Source: Ampelocalamus luodianensis (lineage: Eukaryota > Streptophyta > Magnoliopsida > Poales > Poaceae). From it: a stretch of DNA of 64,000 bases. Below, in pieces: positions 1 to 9,664 of the stretch; positions within the stretch are counted from its first letter, which is position 1, and every line of letters begins with the position of its first letter. Made by a program: the position numbers and the translations under genes. The stretch is taken from positions 31,317,539 through 31,381,538 of the forward strand of contig CM070636.1 in assembly GCA_036346255.1 (NCBI GenBank), written 5' to 3'. The notes beneath the pieces were generated by a model, which was not told where the DNA came from, searched no databases, and saw nothing but the letters and a program-made list of their open reading frames with translations.

Positions 1-571
1 GATGGCATCCGGGCGCGCAAAGAGAAGCCGTCTGTCGACTTCGCTACACTTATGATGCCCACTGCGGGATCTGCATTCGATACTACCCCATGCACATCCC
101 CACCGGCTAGGCGGTGCTTTTTCGATCGAGAATGAGGATATGCGGAGATCACCCATCAGTGGAGCTAGCCAAGGCGATGGACTACGCCTATGGCAATACC
201 TGAGACGAATGTATTTAGTCGGGGAGGTTAAGCGTGAGAGGAGAAGTTGAGGCGGCCGAGCGAATTAGCCCTCTACAAAGCAGGCCAAGGCAGCACCTGC
301 AACTCCCCTGACTACACCCCATCCACCCCATAGATATTTGCTTCCACCATTTTAGATATTTGCTTTCCTTTAGTTGTTCGATTAGCTGCGAATTATGAGC
401 TAATAACCTTTTGTGGTAGCCATAATCAGATGAATAAAAAAAAGAACTACTTTGAAAAAGGAAAATTTGATTCTTTGTCTTATATTTCTGTGCTTTTTGG
501 GCTAATATAAACTTATTTCCCCTTAGTGCTATCTTTTCTTCTCTTTCCTAAATCTTTGAAAAATTCAGCAG
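1..571 (+). other. 5' internal region of element 1: accessory-ORF remnant and intron-like AT-rich leader
   Basis: Bases 1 to about 300 are GC-rich and look like decayed coding sequence. A short frame around 178-235 reads MDYAYGN and then RRMYLVGEVKRE, which suggests the tail of an accessory ORF upstream of gag. Bases 340-571 turn abruptly AT-rich with T-tracts and end in TTCAGCAG directly before the gag ATG at 572, as an intron with its acceptor would. The accessory assignment rests only on position and on the parallel layout in the family E elements at 14-17 kb and 26-28 kb. No intact frame is present. Confidence 0.35.
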
Positions 572-1671
572 ATGGTGGCCACCGCGCGAAGTGTGCGTCA
601 AGGCGAACGCGAGAATGCGAAACAATCGAGAGCGGCTGTTCGACCTCCCCCACGCGGCGCGCGGGACCAGTTGGCAGCGGATGATGGCCAATCAAACTCC
701 GTCATCGACTTGCTAGCCCGATCCTCGGCAACTCGAGAATATCCGGGCGCGGCGCGGCTACCACCGCCTTTCGGGCACGGCACACCCCTCGCGGCGGGTG
801 ACCATGTCGGAGTTCATGCGCATCGTCCTCAACATTCTCCAGCGGCACCGAGCGATGGATGCGGCGATTGGCCGTGCCATCGGGAAGAAGCTGGACATCG
901 CGCAATGCACGAGACCGCGAGAGGGTTACGTTCGCCTCCCATCAACTCAGCGGACCGGCCGGAGTGGTGGGACAATTTACGCATCTCACGCCAATGCGAG
1001 CCATCTCGTGGGGCGAGTTCGTCGAGCCTTCCGTCATGCCCACATCCTGCCGGCGGATGGCGTTGAAGAAAAAGGAGTTTCATGCGCTCGCTTGGCAATC
1101 GCTCGATGAGAGTACCTCCACCGGTTCAACCAAGCGGCCGCTCGCTCCGGTGATGTAGCAGGGGCGAGGACCGGCGGGAGAGATTTATGGAGGGCTTAAT
1201 GATGATATCTCCGTCAAGCGATCTCCCGAACTTCACCGACTTCCAGCGGTTGGTGGACAAAGCGATCCGCCGGAGGCCAAGCATCGGAGATGGAGAACAT
1301 AGCGGAGGATGGCGCCCAAAAATTCAATGTGGAGGCCTTCCCAAGCCTCGATTCATTCAGTAGTAGCCACCGCGGCGTGGAAAGTTCGATCTTCCACCTC
1401 CGAGTTCGATGCAGAACCGGCGCCCGGCATCTCCAACCTGCGGCGCATCAGCTGGAGGGCAATTTCAGCGAAGAAGCTCCGCTCCCTCAGCTGCGAGTGA
1501 CTTGTTTCCACTGCAACAAAACGGGCACTCGCGCCAGCGGATGCCCCAAGCGGCGAGCGGCATCTTCAAGCGGCACCGAGCCACGACCACGGCGGCATTG
1601 CAAAGCCGTCGAGACAATTTATCAAGGGCGTGTGAATCACGTCCACAGCGGAAGAAAGCCGAGCGGCGCGG
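572..1671 (+). pseudogene. Gag pseudogene of element 1 (nucleocapsid zinc-knuckle relic)
   Basis: Gag forms the virus-like particle and packages element RNA. The likely start is ATG 572 (MVATAR...), directly after a splice-acceptor-like TTCAGCAG. The frame then breaks several times, so the capsid region is spread over overlapping frames between 572 and about 1290. A longer frame from 1290 carries the nucleocapsid knuckle at 1503-1544, CFHCNKTGTRASGC. This keeps the three cysteines of CX2CX4HX4C, but the histidine position is threonine. Downstream the frame runs into the protease without a stop, as usual for a gag-pol polyprotein. Non-functional. Confidence 0.7.
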
Positions 1672-2187
1672 ATGTTGTGCTTGGTATGTTTCTTGTCAAT
1701 TCAATACCAGCTTTAGTGCTATTTGATTCGGAACCGCATTCTTTTGTATCAAATAAGTTTGTGGGCAAAAATGGGTTACCTATATCTCCTTAACCAATTC
1801 CATGATAATCCATTACCGGCGCGAGAAATGAGAACTAGTTCTGCGTGCGAACCTCCTCTTGAAATATCAGAGTATCCTTCCTAGCGGACTTGATAGTCTT
1901 GCATTCCCAAGGTTTGGATGTCATTCTCGGAATGGACTGGTTAGCCAAAAATCATGGACAAATAGACTATGCCAATAGGTCTATCACTCTCACTAATGGA
2001 GAAGGAAGTTCAGTCGAGTTCAAGCCCAAGACTTGCACCAATGGAAGTTCCATCCTCACGAGCATGAAGGAAGTGAAACTTGAAGACATCCCTGTAGTCC
2101 GAGAATATCTTGATGTCTTTCGATGATCTACGGCATGCCGCTGGATCGGGCGTAATATTCTTAATTGACTTAGTCCCAGGGACAGCT
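1672..2187 (+). pseudogene. Retropepsin and protease-RT linker pseudogene of element 1
   Basis: The aspartic protease of the pol polyprotein would cut Gag-Pol into mature proteins. The flap-side region reads GMFLVNSIPALVLFDS then EPHSFVSNKF around 1684-1770; the family normally has DSGASHSF, so the catalytic-loop glycine is replaced by glutamate or lost by a small indel. The second half, from about 1890, keeps the strongly conserved GLDVILGMDWLAKNHG. The linker IPVVREYLDVF near 2087-2120 leads to the start of RT (PxDRxVxFxIDLVPGTA), where reading stops at the insertion site, base 2187. The rest of RT resumes at 6931. Confidence 0.8.
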
Positions 2188-3136
2188 TGATGGAGGCGGG
2201 GTTCCGATCTTTCGATGAGATTGATAAATATCGATTTTTGGTGGAGGTAACTCTCGCGATCCGACTACAACCGTCGGCGGCGCTTGCGCTTAGCAATCGT
2301 TGAACCAACTCCGCGGCGTTATTGGCCGTCTTTGAAACGCGATCAACGACGACGAAGGCCTATTCACGCATGCAATCGAAGAACACGCAAGAACAAGATA
2401 AAGCGCAATCTGAAATTGCAAATATGGATTGAAATATTTATAAATTGGGATTCCGAAAGCTGTCTTGACAGGTGGTTATCCAACACAACTGAAGAACAGA
2501 AGTTTGCACAATGGCTAAACCTTAACTCAACGAAATCCAAGAAAACTAGAGGGGGTGTGGCCTCCTTAAATAGGGGATGAGAAGCAACACATCTAATAGA
2601 ACTAAGAGGGTGTGACTAATTTCATAGATTACTGTTCACATGAACAGTACCACACCCCTGGGTGGGCCGCCGGCAGATGGGCCAAGTTCAGTATGATTAC
2701 AAAGCCCAGATTGGCCCAAACAAGTGATATGATGTCTTCTTTTGATGATTGCGATCAGTCCAGAAGGAATTTGGAGGTGAGGCTGGATCCGTTGGAAAGA
2801 GGATGAAATAAGCTTTCAATCAAGTACTTGTGGACCTCCAACGGACTCCGTATGTGAAAGTTATGCCTGTTTTAAGTTGGTGTTGTCAGGCTGATTCCGG
2901 AGGCCGAACTGGATTCCAAAGCAGTCCAGCTCGAGCTGCTTACTTGTCTTGGACCAAAGTGACATGGTCTGCACATATATATATTTCATCATTAGGTAGC
3001 ATCATATAGTTCATATAATATAAAGACACTCCTAAAAACAACCTCACACGATAATTTAAGTGAAGCATCGAGCTCTTATACTTGGAGCAAGAAGCATATC
3101 AAATATGGTTGTATCCATAGGGTCATGTCCTCATCA
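2188..3136 (-). repeat. LTR of element A (3' LTR, minus orientation)
   Basis: A 949-bp LTR bounded by TG and CA on the + strand, nearly repeated at 5971-6925. On the minus strand it contains a TATA-like TATTTAAGG near 2563-2572. About 70 bp upstream lies a palindrome built from TACTGTTCA and TGAACAGTA (about 2632-2651). The purine-rich tract at 3137-3150 abuts its right end, so this is the 3' LTR of the partial element to the right. The target duplication CAGCT is visible only on the left. Confidence 0.85.
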
Positions 3137-3150
3137 TCCTCCCTTTCTTG
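3137..3150 (-). promoter_or_regulatory. Polypurine tract of element A
   Basis: The minus strand reads AAGAAAGGGAGGA directly before the LTR start TGATGAGG. This is the expected position and composition of the plus-strand primer for reverse transcription. Confidence 0.7.
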
Positions 3151-3353
3151 AAAACAAAGCCGTCATCGGCTTTTGATAAAGTAACAGGGTAATAAAGAAG
3201 CCAAAGTGTATGCATGGTATATGTAAATATCATCTGTTTTAACGGTTCTTCGTTGTTGCACAATTAATGTTAGGCAATGGCGGTGATCATAAAAGATCAT
3301 TGTGTTATTAACTTAAGAGTAATCATATATGTGAATGATCAAAACAAAAGTTT

Positions 3354-4451
3354 TCACACAACAATTATTGCAACTAATTTTGCAAATGTAAGTGAAGCGT
3401 TTATGCAATTCAAATCTCGAAGTTGTAAACTTGCGGGGGTAGCACATATGGGCAAATCTACAACTTTTGGAATCAAACAAAATTCATCCATATAATCAGA
3501 TTTCAATCGAGCAATAGCAAATTCATCTAGCAATGGTGAAAAGATTTGTAAGTTCTTCCATAATTCAACATCTTCATTCATTGTCCACACTAGATGGTGT
3601 AATAAAGGTGAACACATAGGCATAGGATGAGCACTAAATTTTATTTTACTCTCATATTGAATAAGATTCAGCACACAAGAATTGTTGTTCAAAACAGCAA
3701 GCTTTAATTTATCCATGTAATCACAAGTTATGCATATTCGATAAACAATAAATTGATTGTCTACACCATAATCTCCAATCAAATTAAACATACACCCAGG
3801 GGTGTAGGCACTAGACAAGCATTTTGAACATACAATTTCAGAAACTTTCTCCATAGCATGTGACAATTTCATAGGTGAATCCAACATAATGTAACACAAA
3901 GAATCGTGGGGAGAAATTCTAGTCAAAACTTCTTTATGTCTAACCAATTTCACATGATCATTATATGTGATTAACACATCACATAAATCACTCAAAACAG
4001 CAGGCAATTCAATTATTTCATCACATTGTGCAATCAAATCAATGCAGTCTGTATTCTCTACTTGCAATATGTGCATATCAGAATTGTTTTTCACTAATTT
4101 TTGCTCTAAAATAGCATGAACAGTGGACAAATGTAGTTCTTCAAAATCATACTCACCTTGAGTGATGATAGCACCATGATCTTTACCTTTTTGGCTCTCC
4201 TCAGATGATGTAGGCGCTTCCATCTCCTCATCTTCCTTCTCAACCAATGGAGTAGGTGGTGCAATCAACTCATTCTCCTCTTCGGCATGGTTCTCAACTT
4301 CCTGCAAGTCGTTAGTCACAGAAAAAGACACAAACATAGGCTTGTTCTGATGTTTCCTATCATCATGTATTCTTAATTTCTCCTCAATCTGACTTTCAAC
4401 CTTACAGGCAAGTATAAACAAATGAGAGAGAATTATATTCTTTATGAACAA
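3354..4451 (-). CDS. Uncharacterised retroelement ORF, 365 aa
   Basis: An uninterrupted 365-residue frame, the longest on the minus strand in this window. I do not recognise a catalytic domain: there is no RT YxDD box, no DSG protease triad and no integrase HHCC. An acidic stretch lies near residues 58-95 (AEEENELIAPP, EKEDEEMEAP). The rest is mixed hydrophobic with scattered cysteines (SEIVCSKC, RICITCDYMDKL), too irregular for a clear zinc finger. It sits between gag and the 3' LTR, a place where non-autonomous plant gypsy elements often keep an ORF of unknown role. The first methionine is at 4451; the true start may differ. Staying open over 1.1 kb among broken frames suggests recent activity or selection. 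Confidence 0.6.
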   Translation of the reverse strand: MFIKNIILSHLFILACKVESQIEEKLRIHDDRKHQNKPMFVSFSVTNDLQEVENHAEEENELIAPPTPLVEKEDEEMEAPTSSEESQKGKDHGAIITQGEYDFEELHLSTVHAILEQKLVKNNSDMHILQVENTDCIDLIAQCDEIIELPAVLSDLCDVLITYNDHVKLVRHKEVLTRISPHDSLCYIMLDSPMKLSHAMEKVSEIVCSKCLSSAYTPGCMFNLIGDYGVDNQFIVYRICITCDYMDKLKLAVLNNNSCVLNLIQYESKIKFSAHPMPMCSPLLHHLVWTMNEDVELWKNLQIFSPLLDEFAIARLKSDYMDEFCLIPKVVDLPICATPASLQLRDLNCINASLTFAKLVAIIVV

Positions 4452-4600
4452 GAAGGTCTGAATTCCCTGATTAAGTCCACTTAAGAATATATTTTACGTA
4501 GCTTGACATGTTCCTCTAAACCACAACGCAACAAACGAGTTTTCAATTCATGATAGTATTCTCTTACGGTTCTACTACCTTGATTTACGTTGCAATCTAG

Positions 4601-5002
4601 CTAGTAAATAATCAACATGATATTTAGGAGCAATTCATCTCTCAAAAGCTTCTTTAATGCATTCCAAGTTTGAGGCACTCTTCCATGTCTATTTAAATAC
4701 TTCCACCAAAGTATTGCATCCTCAACAAAAACACTAGTGGCAGCTCTAATCTTTTGCCTATCGGACCAATCATACAATTCAAATTCTTTTTCTAATGCTA
4801 TTTCCCGGTCAACATAGGCATCGGGATCAAAGTTACCCGACAAAGATGGAAATGCATACTTAAATTTACCTCGTTCGAGCACGGGAGATGAGTTAATGGT
4901 GTTGTTGATCTCCAAACTCTCTACTATGTGATCTTGAACTTTGTCATGATTAGCAGAAAACAAGCATATGTCTCTAACAACTACTAGGATGTGGTGGTTC
5001 AA
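4601..5002 (-). pseudogene. Gag (retrotransposon gag domain) fragment of element A
   Basis: A 133-residue frame with the typical plant gypsy Gag core: FPSLSGNFDPDAYVDRE, then EKEFELYDWSDRQKI, AILWWKYLNRHGRVPQ and TWNALKKLLRDELL. This matches the amphipathic core of the retrotransposon gag family, in which a tryptophan-rich WW motif follows the F-x-G-x-x-DP segment. It stops after about 130 residues without the C-terminal zinc knuckle, so it is truncated. It is followed on the minus strand by a 150-bp gap and then the unknown 365-aa ORF. The ATG at 5002 is only the first methionine of the open stretch and may not be the original start. Confidence 0.8.
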
Positions 5003-5009
5003 AAGTCAC

Positions 5010-5866
5010 TCACACTCAAGTCTTTTATCGAGTTCTTACGGTTCTTACCAAGCAAGCAGGGGTGATCGACATCAACGGTGTCAGCGTATCTTCAAAGATT
5101 GGATGGAGCGATTGCTAGGCGAAGCTCAGCCTGTACGGTGTAGAAGAGGTGTAGCTGGGAAGGCTCAAGTATGGTAGCAAGGATTAACAACAATCAATTC
5201 AGCAAATACAAGTTGAATAAATGTTCAAAGTACTAGTCAATATTGCTGATCCTAGCCTAATCAAAGCTAGCTAATCAAAGCCTATCAAGAGAAGTGTATG
5301 TACGCACACGCAAAGATTAATGTGACTTGATGCAAGCAAAGGAAATTCTCACACCAAATGCTAGGAGAGACGCTAGACAACTACTCAAACCTCTGTGTAG
5401 GGGCACAAGATTGTTCACACGATGCAGAGCACAAAGATGCAATAACGTGCAATGTAAATAGCCCTCTAGATTGAGAAGAAACAATAACTAGTCTCAAGAG
5501 ATGAAAACTCAAAGTTTTATATAGCTTATATATACTCTTTTGAAAGGTTTCGACGAGATCTACAACTTTGTAGTTGAGGCGAACTCCAAATTCCGAAAGG
5601 AAGATCGAAGGAAACGGCAAAAACATAAACCGAAAACTTGCAACGCGAATTCGGGGCCGAGGATGGCCGATTTTGGGGTACCTGGAGGGAAACTAGTGGC
5701 TTAGGTAGAAAAGATGCGCCTCGTCATTAGCTTCGAAACGAGCACAAGAATGTCAAAAACGGACGCATTATGCAAAAGTTATTCCCATTTTACTGAAGGT
5801 GTCTCGGAAACAGAATCCTACTCGGACTCAAAACGGTCTCGTGTTCAATCTTGAAATGACTATATC
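5010..5866 (-). other. Untranslated leader of element A, with an internal TATA-like box
   Basis: About 850 bp without long frames. Sequence from about 5170 to 5866 is the reverse complement of a diverged copy at 50860-51560 in element C, so it is a conserved family leader. Both copies contain a TATA-like stretch (minus strand AGTATATATAAGC near 5520-5535) with a promoter-like layout. At about 5866 homology stops abruptly at ACTATATCT and a fragment of element 1 begins. Confidence 0.6.
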
Positions 5867-5970
5867 TACCTGTAGTCCGAGAATATGCTGATGTCTTTCC
5901 TGATGATCTACCTGGCATGCCACCGGATCGGGACGTAATGTTCTTAATTGACTTAATCCCAGGGACAGCT
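5867..5970 (+). pseudogene. Duplicated fragment of element 1 protease-RT linker
   Basis: 104 bp of + strand pol sequence matching 2091-2187 (VVREYADVFPDDLPGMPPDR, then FLIDLIPGTA). This copy reads better than the first: bases missing at 2120-2140 (CCTG and CCTGG contexts) are present here. It ends with the target duplication CAGCT at 5966-5970, directly before the solo LTR, and is a second copy of the left flank of that LTR insertion. Confidence 0.8.
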
Positions 5971-6925
5971 TGATGGAGGCGGGGTTCCCGATCTTTCGAT
6001 AAGATTGATAAATATCGATTTTTTTGGTGGAGGTGACTCTCGCGATCCGACTACAACCGTACGACGACGCTTGCGCCTTAGCAATCGTTGAACTAACTCC
6101 GCGACGTTATTGACCATGCTGGAAACACGATCAACCTGACCACGAAGGCCTATTCCTGCATGCAATCGAAGAACACGCAAGAACAAGATAAAACGCAATC
6201 TGAAATTGCAAATATGGATTGAAATATTTGTAAATTGGGATTCCGAAAGCTGTCTTGACAGGTGGTCATCCGACACAACTGAAGAACAGAAGTTTGCACA
6301 ATGGCTAAACCTTAACTCAACGAAATCCAAAAAAAACTAGAGGGGGTGTGGCCTCCTTAAATAGGGGATGAGGAGCCACACATCTAATAGAACTAAGAGG
6401 GTGGGACTAATTTCACGGATTACTGTTCACATGAACAGTAACCACGCCCCCAGGTGGGCCGCCGGCAGATGGGCCAAGTTCAGTATGATTACAAAGCCCA
6501 GATTGGCCCAAACAAGTGATATGACGTCTTCTTTTGATGATTGCGATCAGTTCAGCAGGAATTTGGAGGTGAGACTGGATCCGTTGGAAAGAGGATGAAA
6601 TAAGCTTTCAATCAAGTACTTGTGGACCTCCAACGGACTCTGTATGTGAAAGTTATGTCTGTTTTAAGTTGGTGTTGTCGGGCTGATTCCGAGGTGAGCT
6701 GGATTCCAAAACAGTCCAGCTCGAGCGCTTACTTGTCTTGCACCAAAAGTGACATGGTCTGCATATATATATTTCATCATTAGGTAGCATCATATAGTTC
6801 ATATAATATAAAGACACTCCTAAAAACAAGCTCACTGATAATTTAAGTGAAGCATACGAGCTCTTATACTTGGAGCAGATAAGCATATCAAATATGGTTG
6901 TATCCATAGGGTCATGTCCTCATCA
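5971..6925 (-). repeat. Solo LTR of the element A family with target-site duplication
   Basis: A 955-bp LTR, near-identical to 2188-3136, bounded by TG and CA. It is flanked by CAGCT (5966-5970) and CAACT (6926-6930), a 5-bp duplication with one mismatch. Removing it and one duplication rejoins element 1 in the RT motif GTAPIS, so the insertion site is certain. It has no internal region of its own on the right. The minus-strand TATTTAAGG (about 6351-6360) and the upstream TACTGTTCA/TGAACAGTA palindrome (about 6420-6440) mark its promoter. Confidence 0.88.
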
Positions 6926-6930
6926 CAACT

Positions 6931-7745
6931 CCAATATCGGCGACCCTATAGAATGCCGGCTAATGAGTTAACGAATTGAAGAAGCAGTTGAAGAATTGCG
7001 AAGCAAAGGTACATCCGACCCACTCATCACCTTGGGAGCACCATCTGTGTTCGTCAAGAAAAGGACAATAGCATGAGGATGTGTGTTGATTCTGAGATCA
7101 CTCAATGAGGTGGCGATCAAGAACAAATATCCTTTACCGGGATAGATGATCACATTCGATCACCGAAAGGAGCAAGTGTCTTCTCGAAGATTGATTTGAG
7201 ATCGGCTATCACCAGTGAAGATCGGACAGAGAAGATATTCGAAGCGACCTTCACCACGGATATGGGTATGCGAGTTTACTGATGATGTTTTTCGGTTTGT
7301 GAACGCCCTGCTTATTTCATGAATATGATGAACAAAGTGTTCATGGAATTTTGGATAAGTTTGTGGTTGTTTTCATCGATGACATTCTCATCTACTCGAA
7401 GGATGAAGAATAACACGAAGCATATCGAATGATCTTGGACAAGCTCGAGAGCACCAACTTTATGCCAAATTCGGCAAAAGTGAATTTTGGCTAAGTCAAG
7501 TGGCATTCCTTGGACATATTGTGTCGGCGGAGGAATTGCGATAGATCTGCCAAGGTTGAGCGATGTCGATTGGAAGCAACCGGGGCGATCATCGAGGTGA
7601 GAAGTTTCCTTGGACTAGCGGGTTATTACGCGAGTTCATAGAAAATTTCTCTAAGATTGCAAGACCCATGACTCAACCGAAGAAGGAAAAGAAGTTTGAA
7701 TGGATGGATGCTGTGAAGAAAGTTTCCAAGACACGAAGAGGAGAT
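6931..7745 (+). pseudogene. Reverse transcriptase pseudogene of element 1 (second part)
   Basis: RT copies element RNA into DNA. Fragments of the palm and fingers are readable in shifting frames: VYQ/VDSEITQ-like LNEVAIKNKYPLP near 7080-7140, FSKIDL-type sequence near 7175-7200, and the catalytic FIDDILIYSK at about 7371-7400 with both aspartates present. The thumb and connection region follows (GLAG-Y, ENFSKIARPMTQP, KKFEWMDA at 7610-7715). At least ten frameshifts are needed to read it through, so it is dead. It is the continuation of the frame broken at 2187. Confidence 0.85.
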
Positions 7746-8135
7746 TAGTCTCGGCGCTGTGCTAGTCTTAGCCGATATCCGTAAGGATTTCGAGATTTCT
7801 GCGGCGCATCCGTCAAGGTCTCGGATGTGTGTTAATGCGGAAGGCAAAGTAGTGGCTTATGCATCCGGCGATTGAGACCACATGAAGGAATTATCCGACA
7901 CATGATGCAGGTTAGCGGCGATTGTGCATGCCTTGAAGATCGGCGACATTATCTCATTGGTAACCGTTGTGAGATTTTCACGGATCACAAAGTCGAAATA
8001 TATCTTCACGCGGTGAATTAAACCTTGCGAGAAGATGGCTGGAGTTGATAAAAGATTATGATCTTGGAATTCACTACCATCCGGGCAAAGCAAATGTAGT
8101 TGCAGATGCCTTGAGCAGAAAGGCCTATTGTAACA
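7746..8135 (+). pseudogene. RNase H pseudogene of element 1
   Basis: RNase H removes the RNA strand after first-strand synthesis. The order of motifs is clear although frames shift: GLGCVLM region (about 7805-7840), VVAYAS (7850), LAAIVHALK (7915-7945), IFTDHKS (7973-7992) and KDYDLGIHYHPGKANVVADALSRK (8050-8130). Losses cluster next to places where the family has CAG or CTG, for example in LKIWRHYL, where a TG is missing near 7940. It follows RT directly and precedes the integrase. Confidence 0.8.
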
Positions 8136-9130
8136 CTATGATGGTACAGAAGGAGTAACTAGAACTACATGAAGAATTGAAGCGACTGAACTTGGAGATT
8201 GTCAGACAGGGTTGTGTGAATGCTTTGGAAGTACAACCAACTCTTCAAGGTCAGATCAAGGAAAAACAACTAGAAGATGATGACATCAAGGAGATCAAGA
8301 AGAATATGCGAAGAGGCAAGGCTCCAAGATTCGCTGAAGATGAACAAGGAACAATATGGTTTGGGAACCGCATTTGTGTACCTAACCAACAGGAGTTAAA
8401 ACACTCAATTCTGAAGGAGGCTCATGAAACGCCTTACTCCATTCACCCCGGAAACACCAAAATGTATCAGGATCTGAAGGAGAAATATTGGTGGGTCAGC
8501 ATGAAACGAAATTCTTTGAGTTAAATAAGCTCATTGTGATGTGTGTCGTGAGTTAAAGCGAACATCGAGAGACCATTTGGATTATTGCGCCACTACAAAT
8601 TCGAAATGGAAGTGGGAAGAAATTGGCATGGATTTCATCACCGGACTTCCTAGGACCCAATCGGATATGATTCTATCAGGTGATAATTGATCGGTTGACT
8701 AAGGTAGCACATTTCATCCCGTGAAGACTACATCTGAAGCGGCGAGTTAGTAGAATTATATGTGGCGAGATTGTTTATGCGCACGGTGTACCCAAGAAGA
8801 TTGTGTCAGCAGAGGTTCCCAATTTACATCAAGATTACGCGATGCGCATGAAGCGTTAGGGACCAAACTCAATTTCAATCTGACCTATCATCCTCGAGAC
8901 GGATGGCGGACGAGCACCAACCAAGTCCTCGAAGATATGCTCGAGCACATGCCTGGAATTTGGACAAAGTTGGGACAAGAATTTGCCGTATCGAGATTCT
9001 CGTATAACAATAGCTATCAAGCTAGTTTGCAAATGGCTCCATTTGAAGCATTGTATGGCGAAAATGCGAACTCCATACGTGGGATGAAGTGGGAGAACAT
9101 CAACTCTTTGGACCAGAATTAATGGGATCT
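8136..9130 (+). pseudogene. Integrase zinc-binding domain and catalytic core pseudogene of element 1
   Basis: The integrase inserts element cDNA in the chromosome. An intact stretch at 8177-8521 ends with the HHCC domain histidines (EAHETPYSIHPGNTKMYQDL, then KEKYWWV); the CC pair follows near 8535-8550 in another frame. The DDE core is traceable as GMDFITGLPR (about 8626-8650), IIDRLTKVAHF (8683-8715), SRGSQFTSRLRDAHEAL (8805-8860) and the region with the catalytic glutamate, where TYHPRDG is followed by a damaged Q-T-E-R-V-N-Q. YNNSYQASLQMAPFEALYG (9003-9058) follows. Numerous frameshifts make it non-functional. Confidence 0.85.
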
Positions 9131-9661
9131 TTGAAAGTAAGGTAAAGGCCATAAGAGAACATGAGAGTGGCGCAAACCGACAAAGAGTTATGCGGATAAT
9201 CATCGGAGGATTTAAACTTTGAGGTAGGAGACTTGGTCTATCTCAGTCACGCCACTCGAGGAGTAAGAAGATTACGGACAAAGGAAAACTCGCGCCCGAT
9301 TTGTGGGACCATACAAAATTCTAGCCAAAAGAGGTGAAGTGGCATATTAGCTTGAGTGCGAAGCCTTGTCGGCGGTGCGATGTCTTCCATGTTTCCTAGT
9401 TGAGAAATGCACATAAGCGCGAGAAGACCATACCTTCTGGAAAGCTTCGATCTTGAGAAGATCTCACCTCGTGGAGTGACCAATAAAAATTCGGATGTCG
9501 CGAGCGTGTCACGAGCAGAATCATCGAGATCATACAAGGTGCGATGGAGTCATCACCGGAGAGTGAAGCCACATGGGAGAAAGAAGAAGACCTCAAGACC
9601 AACTATCGACACATTGTTTTTGACCAAACTGAATCTCGGTCGAGATTCCCTTAAGGGGTAG
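9131..9661 (+). pseudogene. Integrase C-terminal region with chromodomain-like tail, element 1
   Basis: The GPY/F-type module is recognisable (DLNFEVGDLVYL near 9205-9240, APRFVGPYKIL near 9290-9325, DVFHVSQLRK near 9380-9410). The end resembles a chromodomain-like tail: VRWSHH near 9538-9555 and ATWERE-type sequence near 9568-9585. In chromoviruses this tail steers integration to heterochromatin. Frames shift several times. A purine run (AAGGGG at 9652-9657) marks the PPT just before the LTR. Confidence 0.7.
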
Positions 9662-9664
9662 GTT

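Larger units (their letters stand above)
2188..5866 (-). mobile_element. Partial non-autonomous gypsy-like element A (3' LTR, unknown ORF, gag, leader; 5' end missing)
   Basis: Read on the minus strand, this holds a leader (5866 to about 5010), a gag-like frame (5002-4601), a long unknown ORF (4451-3354), a purine tract and a 3' LTR (3136-2188). No protease, RT or integrase is seen, so it is non-autonomous. The expected 5' LTR and PBS are missing: at about 5866 the leader joins a 104-bp copy of element 1 sequence instead. Leader homology to 50860-51560 (opposite orientation) shows that it belongs to the same superfamily as element C at 49-53 kb. The LTR is flanked at 2183-2187 by CAGCT. Confidence 0.75.

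Noticed and set aside
3277..3495. 72-aa + frame
   Set aside because: Antisense shadow of the 365-aa ORF and its downstream sequence.
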